From: Incurvaria masculella
Lineage: Eukaryota > Arthropoda > Insecta > Lepidoptera > Incurvariidae
Assembly (NCBI GenBank): GCA_946894095.1
Contig: OX335650.1
Coordinates: forward strand, 9,362,001-9,426,000
Length of the DNA: 64,000 nt
Reading direction: 5' to 3'
The notes beneath the pieces were generated by a model, which had not been told where the DNA came from, did not search any database, and saw only the letters and a program-made list of their open reading frames with translations. The position numbers and the translations under genes were made by a program. This document shows, piece by piece, positions 57,731-64,000 of this stretch. Position 1 is the first letter of the stretch, and every line of letters begins with the position of its first letter.

Positions 57731-59907
57731 ACTGTAGCCCTACCATGAGTTTTGGTGATGTTCACTTCGATCAACGTTAACGAAATTTTTGTATGGAGAA
57801 AATTGCAGCGCCTCTAGCGTACGATCTCATTACTAAAACGGCACTACGAGTTCATATTCACGCTCGTTGTCGAGCATCACGAACGTTATCGAACGACGAC
57901 GCGATACGGTTGTATGAAAAACGGTACCATGAGTGTACATTTTGACAGTTCAACGTGATCACTTCGATAACGTTATTCGAATTTCTTTTCACTAGTCATA
58001 TCTTGGGTGAAAGGACGATCGAACACACATTTTAGTGCCACGGATGAAAAATCCAAGCGTATTTCATGCCAATTTCTGAATTCAATATTACGTTAGCAAC
58101 TTATTAATGAGTACACTACAACTATACGTAAAAAAATACAATTCGAAAAAATGTTTTAAGGGTTTATTTTATTTATAAACGTTTCTTCAAACCTGTTTCA
58201 GGAATTAATTAATTTTTAAAAATTTAATTTATATAGGTGTATTTTCTCAATACATCTTTTTTTATGCAAAGAAAATAAAGCATTCAAAACATAACCTGTA
58301 TGGGTAATCAATAAGAAAAATAAAACAATTGTAATTGCATTCAAGAAAACCAAAGTCAAACATTGACAAAACATTTGCGCGAAATGGGTAACTAGGTATA
58401 TGATACTATTTACAGATGGTACGCCCTATGAGTCACGCTTTTTGTCGAGCGCCGTACGCCGCCGGCCACAGAACCTTTTTTTGTTACAAAATATCGGCTG
58501 CCAACAATCGACGGTTTGTGGTATGTTTTTCATAGTAAACTTAGCAAATTTAAACTCAATTAATAATAGTGCCGTCCTATTTTATCTCATGCGAAAGAAG
58601 ATACAGACACTGTTAATCACGGCCTACTCACTATCTTCCATTATTTCTTGTCTCTGGTCGAACGCAACGTTCATCGAGCGTTCGATACGCGATCCGTCGG
58701 TGAATAAAGTAACCCATGGTAGCGACTGTAGCCCTACCATGAGTTTTCTATCGAACGAACGAAAAATATCATCGAATGTTCACGAACGACATCGAACAGC
58801 GGTACAGTCGCTACCATGGGTTACTTTATTCACCGACGGATCGCTTATCGAACGCTCGATGAACGTTGCGTTCGACCAGAGACAAGAAATAATGGAAGAT
58901 AGTGAGTAGGCCGTGATTAACAGTGTCCGTATCTTCTTTCGCATGCGATAAAATAGGACCGCACTATGATAAATTGAGTATAAATTTGCTAAGTTTACTA
59001 GTAAAAACATACCACAAACCGTCGATTGTTGGCAGCCGATATTTTGTGACGATATTTGTTGACCGATACCACCGAATAAATAACTAACGTATTTTGCCGG
59101 CGGCGGGCGGCGCGAGACAATAAGCGTGACTCATAGGGCGTATCATCTGTCTGTCATCATATACCTAGTTACCCATTTCGCGCAAATGTTTTGTCAATGT
59201 TTGACTTTGGTTTTCTTGGATGCTATTATCATTGTTTTATTTTTCTTATTGATTACCGATACAGGTTATGTTTTTAATGCTTTATTTTCTTTGCATAAAA
59301 AAATATGTATTGAGGAAATACACCTACATAAATTAAATTATTAAAAATAAATTAATTCCTGAAACAGGTTTGAAGAAATGTTTATAAATAAAATAAACCG
59401 TTAAAAAATATTTCGAATAGTATTTTTTTACGTAGAGTTGTAGTGTACTCATTATTAAGTTGCTAACATAATATTGAATTCAGAAATTGACATGAAATAC
59501 GCTGGGTTTTTCATCCTTGGCACTAAAATGTGTGTTCGATCGTCCTTTCACCCAAGATATGACTAGTGAAAAGAAATTCGAATAACGTTATCGAAGTGAT
59601 CACGTTGAACTGTCAAAATGTACACTCATGGTACCGTTTTTCATACAACCGTATCGCGTCGTCGTTCGATAACGTTCGTGATGCTCGACAACGAGCGTGA
59701 ATATGAACTCGTAGTGCCGTTTTTAGTAATAAGATCGTACGCTAGAGGCGCTGCAATTTTCCCCATACAAAAATTTCGTTAACGTTGATCGAAGTGAACA
59801 TCACCAAAACTCATGGTAGGGCTACTGTAACGCTGTTCGATCTCGTTCGTGAACATTCGATGATATTTTTCGTTCGTTCGATAAAAAACTCATGGTAGGG
59901 CTACTGT
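57731..59907. mobile_element. 2.18-kb palindromic (foldback-type) transposon
   Basis: Two arms, 57731-58730 and 58803-59828, are reverse complements with about 99 % identity where I compared them (roughly 260 bp, three differences). Elsewhere there are indels, largest around 58.44-58.50 kb. A 72-bp loop separates the arms. An extra copy of the loop sequence forms the right end (59829-59907). ATGGA flanks both sides (57726-57730, 59908-59912), a 5-bp target-site duplication. Both termini carry ACWGTAGCCCTACCATGAG. The open frames inside are by-products of the palindrome, with no domain, so the element is non-autonomous. Confidence 0.9.
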
Positions 59908-61646
59908 ATGGAAACCTGGCCAACCATGGCCTACTGTTTTAAATAGTTTCTTAACAGCTTGCAGTCTTTCCAAAATGCAATCATCCAACTCAGAAAGAGA
60001 AACAAATTTATGCATGAACGATTCAAACTTTGACATCGGGCAAGAGAATCAAGGTCACGCGCCCCAGGGCTGAGATAATATAGCTGCTCTCCTTAATATT
60101 CACTAGATAATATGAATTGAATTTATAAACATTTGTTTTCCATAAAAAAAAACACAGCCTAAAGACATATTTAATAGATACAGTATAAGATACAATAAAA
60201 TAGTAAATAAAAACCAAAAAACCGATATTATTTTTAGATTATTTTCCGAAGATTTAATTTCATGTTTATACACATGCATTTTATGTAACATTTATCTTTA
60301 CATTTAGGCTTTTAGGATGAAGTTTTTAATATGTGAGTAAGTATAAATGAATTTGCCTGTATGAACATGTTTAAAACAACGTCGTTTGAATATTATTTAC
60401 TTACTCAAATTTGACGTAAAGTATGAAAAAAAATATAATTTATTTGATACAAAAAATACCAATTATTGCTGGCGCCACACTGCTTTTTACTGGTCTAAAT
60501 ATATTAACGAGAAGGCTCTCGGTTTCGGCTCGTAAGTCTCGATCGATTTGGGCTATAAGTTACGCAAGCTATTGTCTAAAATTGTCGACTCACCTCTGCG
60601 CCCGCGCCGACTCCGCCATCGCCATCAACACGGGTAGGCCTTCCTATTAAAACTTCGATTGGTCCGACAAGTGTTTTGATGATCGTGTGACTGTGTCATC
60701 TACGTGCTGTAATCTGTGAGCAAGTTAAATTAAATTTTACCTTACTCGAAACACGTTTTTGTTGAGCCTCGATTGAAAAAGCGCTTAAGACGTAATTTTA
60801 AGAGTAGGTAATATCTTAAAAGAAATTGTTTCGGAGAGCCATTTAAGACCTTGATTGATTGATTGATTTTTTTTAAATACGCCACAAAAACAATTTACAA
60901 TAATATATTATAAACAAAAAAAACAACATAATAAGTGGGGCGCAAAGGAGGGTTTTTCCTCGAAAAGATTTCTTATTATAATAACCTATAACTATGTATA
61001 CATTCGGTACATACATACATATATTAATTATGTAATAAACTTACTTAAAATTAGTATAACAATAAACCTGCATACAGACCTTATGGTGATTCTGAATGCT
61101 AGCTAGAACTTCGATGGATGCAAGATGGCACCTTTTTATGAAATGTTGGAAATATAATTGTGGTGTTACACATCAAATTATTTTAATAATATAATACTTA
61201 GCAAGCTCCACTGTTCCGTCAGCGCTAAATTTTGATGAACAACAGTTAATTTTACGTCGAAATCACTAAATATAACCTGACAACTCATCCCTTAGGTGAT
61301 TTAGCATGACAATAAGAGCCGCGCCGTAATCGGGTAAGTAGTTTTGGTTTCAAGTGGACAAATACACTGAAAAATTGCCGATGAAGGTAGGCGTTGGATT
61401 ATAATAACGTAAATTTTTTTACGTGTGCCGACCATCGACTTGTTATTTTTGGGAAGTGTCTTGGCAATAATATTGGAATAATCTATATAACATGTCAGCA
61501 TTTCGTAAAAGTACTTCAAACAGAAAAAATACGATAAACATAAATACGATAAATGATCCATGATTTTTTTCTTTATAAGCGACATCTACAATGTGTCAAA
61601 CGCAACGAAATTGTATGAATAGCTTTGTTGATTAGTAGGTACAAAA

Positions 61647-61928
61647 CCGGCCAAGTGCGAGTCGGACTCGGGTACGAAGGGTTCCGTTCCATCGTACATG
61701 ATTTATCACCTAAAAATCACGTGATTTGTATGGGGGCCCCCTTTATTTTGTATTATTTTTTAATTTTACCTTTTAATTTATAGTTATAGCGGCAAAATAA
61801 ATACACAATCTGTGAAATTTTCAGCATCCTACCTGTTACGGTTCATGAGATACAGCCCTGTGACAGACGGACGGACGGACTAGTAATAGGGTTCCGTTTT
61901 CACCCTTTGGGTACGAAACCCTAAAAAC
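61647..61928 (+). repeat. Repeat ending in a 3' hairpin, copy 3
   Basis: It begins 'aaaccggccaagtgcgagtcggactcg' and 'gaagggttccgttccatcgtac', followed by 'gcggcaaaataaatacacaatctgtg', 'catgagatacagccctg', GGAC units (61868-61880), 'tagtaatagggttccg' and 'gggtacgaaaccctaaaaacg'. It shows the 5' end best. Confidence 0.8.
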
Positions 61929-62974
61929 GAGAAAATATCTAATCAAGATCAAAACTTCTCATGTATGTAGATGTCGTCGTTCATGCTCTAATTTAATATT
62001 TGTTATTAGAATGTTTCTATTCGTTTTCTTCTTTCTTTAAATTTAATTTATTTGACCAATTATTTATTTCTTATCAATTTAGTATAATGTTTTAGCAGAG
62101 AGTAAATTACATTCAAGCATTTTAGTTTTCTCGTATTTTGATAATTCTGTGGAAATTAAAATTGAAAAGGCTGTGGAATCCGTGTGGAAGCCTTGCGTGA
62201 AACTGAGAAAATAAAAAGAGATGCACTTTTCATTTTCTTGAGAAATATACTTTTTACGTCGTATTCGGGTTGCTTTATGATTTCGAAATAAACTTATTTT
62301 ACTAGTTAAAGTCTTACTGCTCTCAATCTCTTCTGGGAACCTTTGTACCCTGCTCACGACTTTTACATATAAAGGTTAGCCTCGTTACGGATTTAGAAAT
62401 ATCACGTTTTGATGTTTAATTTGATCATTCAATGATTGGAACGGTTAATTCGCGCCTTTGTTGCTATCAAAGGCAGCAAGCTACCACTATTCGGAAGGCC
62501 TTCAAATAAAAGTTCAAGCAATATTTTAATGAATGCAACTGCGACCAATATTTAAATGCGACACACCGTTTTGTATTCACGAGTGTAAAAAATACTCTAA
62601 GGTAATTGAAATATTTGTTTATTTATATATATTTTTATCTCCATTTGAATGATTGCATATAAGAGCAATAACATGAATAATTAACTTCATTTCCATGCTA
62701 TCTTGTCATGATATTAACTTGTTACACCTAATTATCAAGCCAAGATAATCAGGTAATAAAGTAACATGTGTGAGACCTTTACCGATAATGTTTAGTCATG
62801 CGAAAACTTAATCTCTTACAGTTTCAATAATAAAAGCACAATGTCTAAGTTAACACCAATTATTGATATTACTAATATAACTGGACTATTTTTAAATAGC
62901 GGTTGGACAATCTTTTATCGTAAAAATCTATTTATCATTACTAGAACACTCCAAAGATATTTTATCTGATAATG

Positions 62975-63170
62975 TTTTTTTTTATGTACCTGTAAATAGA
63001 TTGCTAATACTGTCATGATATTAGCACAGATTACACATTATAAAGGAACTATATATGCATAACAGAGCATTATTCCCGCATTTTCCGCGATAATCGCTCA
63101 TGCAATGCAACAGTACCCAAACTAGGCTACCACCTAGCAAGGAAGGAACCACAAATTATGAATCCCTCAG
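62975..63170 (-). repeat. SINE, diverged copy
   Basis: 'tttttttatgtacctgtaaatagattgctaatac' marks the tail in inverse orientation. 'ggctaccacctagcaaggaaggaacc' and 'atgaatccc' mark the region near the junction. The middle is poorly preserved. Confidence 0.5.
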
Positions 63171-63199
63171 TCTCCTCTTACTAAATTCATGGAAAGAAA

Positions 63200-63420
63200 T
63201 TCAGTAAGCCCGATTGCATTATTTTACGTGCCGAAGCCACACCACTGAGCATCCGGACTGTCGCACGGTCGCCGTGTCGCAGTCGCACACATTCGAACGT
63301 ATCCCAAAATGGATGGATCGGTCCGCAGCACGCAGAGCGAAGGCGCCCCGCTGCCAGCGACACCTTCCGACAGTGCTCCGGTGCGCATGCGCCGCGGGTG
63401 ACTCCTGATTGCTTCGCCGT
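63200..63420. promoter_or_regulatory. CpG-rich block with an NRF-1/Ewg-like site
   Basis: A GC-rich segment with several CpGs and TGCGCATGCGCC at 63382-63393 (11 of 12 positions of the NRF-1 palindrome). Open frames cross it on both strands with no domain. It does not encode the expected next part of the RED domain. Candidate regulatory island. Confidence 0.3.
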
Positions 63421-63632
63421 ATCCTTTTATCTTCTTCATAATACCGGTAATAATTCATTTAGGTGGACGCGACGTGCTGCCACTCTACCACTAACTAGTT
63501 TGCTCTTTCTGGCATCCAGCGATGCTCTTATTTGCTAAATGAAAAAGCAGTTCCACAGGTGTATTTAATTATGTTGATTGAATTGAAACAATTTTCGAAA
63601 TCGCAACACTTCATTAGTTTCATTAAAATTGT

Positions 63633-63745
63633 CTGACTGCCTCAGTAGCTCGATGTTAGATCATCAAGGTTAAGAAACAGTAAGCGCGGTCAGGTTTTAA
63701 TGGTTGACCGTCCGACCGTTGAAGCTGTGTCATTCGAGTGTGTCT
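63633..63745 (+). repeat. 5S-rRNA-like SINE head fragment
   Basis: 'gactgcctcagtagctcgatg ... aggttaagaaacagtaagcgcggtcagg ... atggttgaccgtccgaccgttgaagctgtg' matches the order of the 5S-derived head at 33.8 and 39.4 kb. The common body is not recognisable after it. Confidence 0.6.
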
Positions 63746-64000
63746 ACCAATGCTACTATTTAACTTTCGAAATAAGACATCCTCAATGCAATATTAGTAA
63801 TCTAGGTTACGTAATGCTTCAGAAATGTATATTTAACTTTCGACTCTACCTAGTCGGGGCATAAGTTCTGTCACATGTAATAAAATAATAATTAAGACAT
63901 GTTTGTTTTTATAGTAACCATTAATAATAAAAATAAACTTAATAAATCATAAATGATTATGCCAACCAAGCTTATTCAAAATAACCCCCGCGAATTTGAA

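Larger units (their letters stand above)
45493..64000 (+). other. eyg: eyg intron 3, continuing past the window (>18.5 kb)
   Basis: No following eyg exon could be found on the + strand. The intron holds the pseudo-exon array, SINEs, a MITE, the large palindrome and repeat-free GC-richer blocks. The stretches 46.2-47.8, 50.1-51.1, 51.9-53.3, 55.4-56.4 and 60.0-61.6 kb show no recognisable gene. The blocks at 46.75-46.91 and 55.14-55.38 kb lack recognisable repeats, are somewhat GC-richer and could be regulatory. The 51.84-52.26 kb stretch carries the word 'tccgcgttttcatacaaat' twice and may be an old repeat. Confidence 0.7.

Noticed and set aside
58400..58909. 169-residue open frame, the second longest in the window
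   Set aside because: It crosses the centre of the palindrome, and its two halves are copies of the same DNA read on opposite strands. No domain is present, so I treat it as a by-product of the inverted repeat.
60423..60650. Next eyg exon around 60.5-60.65 kb (ends at a GT)
   Set aside because: The frame does not encode the expected VCTN... RED continuation or a homeodomain.
63200..63460. Next eyg exon in the CpG-rich block at 63.2-63.4 kb
   Set aside because: None of the frames contains the conserved end of RED or homeodomain residues; treated as a possible regulatory island.

Overview
The window is animal nuclear DNA, AT-rich and dense in interspersed repeats, and almost certainly from an insect, probably a moth or butterfly (Lepidoptera). 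The evidence is insect-type regulatory signals, lepidopteran-style SINE, LINE and mariner elements, and the one recognisable host gene: the 5' part of an eyegone / twin-of-eyegone type Pax gene (eyg) on the + strand. Three coding exons are visible: exon 1 at 6416-6533, exon 2 at 21708-21914 and exon 3 at 45352-45492. All junctions are phase 1 and splice in frame to give the first 155 residues: a Gly-rich N-terminus, the eyegone-specific stretch that replaces most of the PAI half of the paired domain, the linker, and the start of the RED half. The next exon (rest of RED, homeodomain) lies beyond 64000, so the gene spans more than 57 kb.

Layout. 1-5640 is upstream DNA with three CpG-rich blocks and SINE pieces. 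5640-6415 is the GC-rich promoter and 5' UTR, with an initiator-like site, two Pho/YY1 sites, GAGA sites and a four-codon upstream ORF. Intron 1 (6534-21707) holds a LINE fragment, tRNA-like and SINE repeats and a GAGCG-rich CpG block. Intron 2 (21915-45351) holds a nearly intact mariner with one nonsense codon, several SINEs, a 103-bp duplication, a CTCF-like motif and candidate enhancers. Intron 3 (45493-64000 and beyond) opens with the most unusual feature: four tandem, about 157-bp, broken copies of a paired-domain exon. It also holds a complete TTAA-flanked MITE and a 2.18-kb almost perfect palindrome with 5-bp target duplications.

Repeats. One SINE body recurs about twenty times. It is attached either to a tRNA-like head or to a 5S-rRNA-like head, so a single tail has been driven by two unrelated polymerase III promoters. 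Other families seen more than once are a TTAA-flanked MITE, a second tRNA-headed SINE, a repeat ending in a 3' hairpin, and a repeat that begins with ACTAGCTGCGG.

No second host gene could be supported. Enhancer calls rest on GC content, absence of recognisable repeat sequence and a few motifs, and are tentative.
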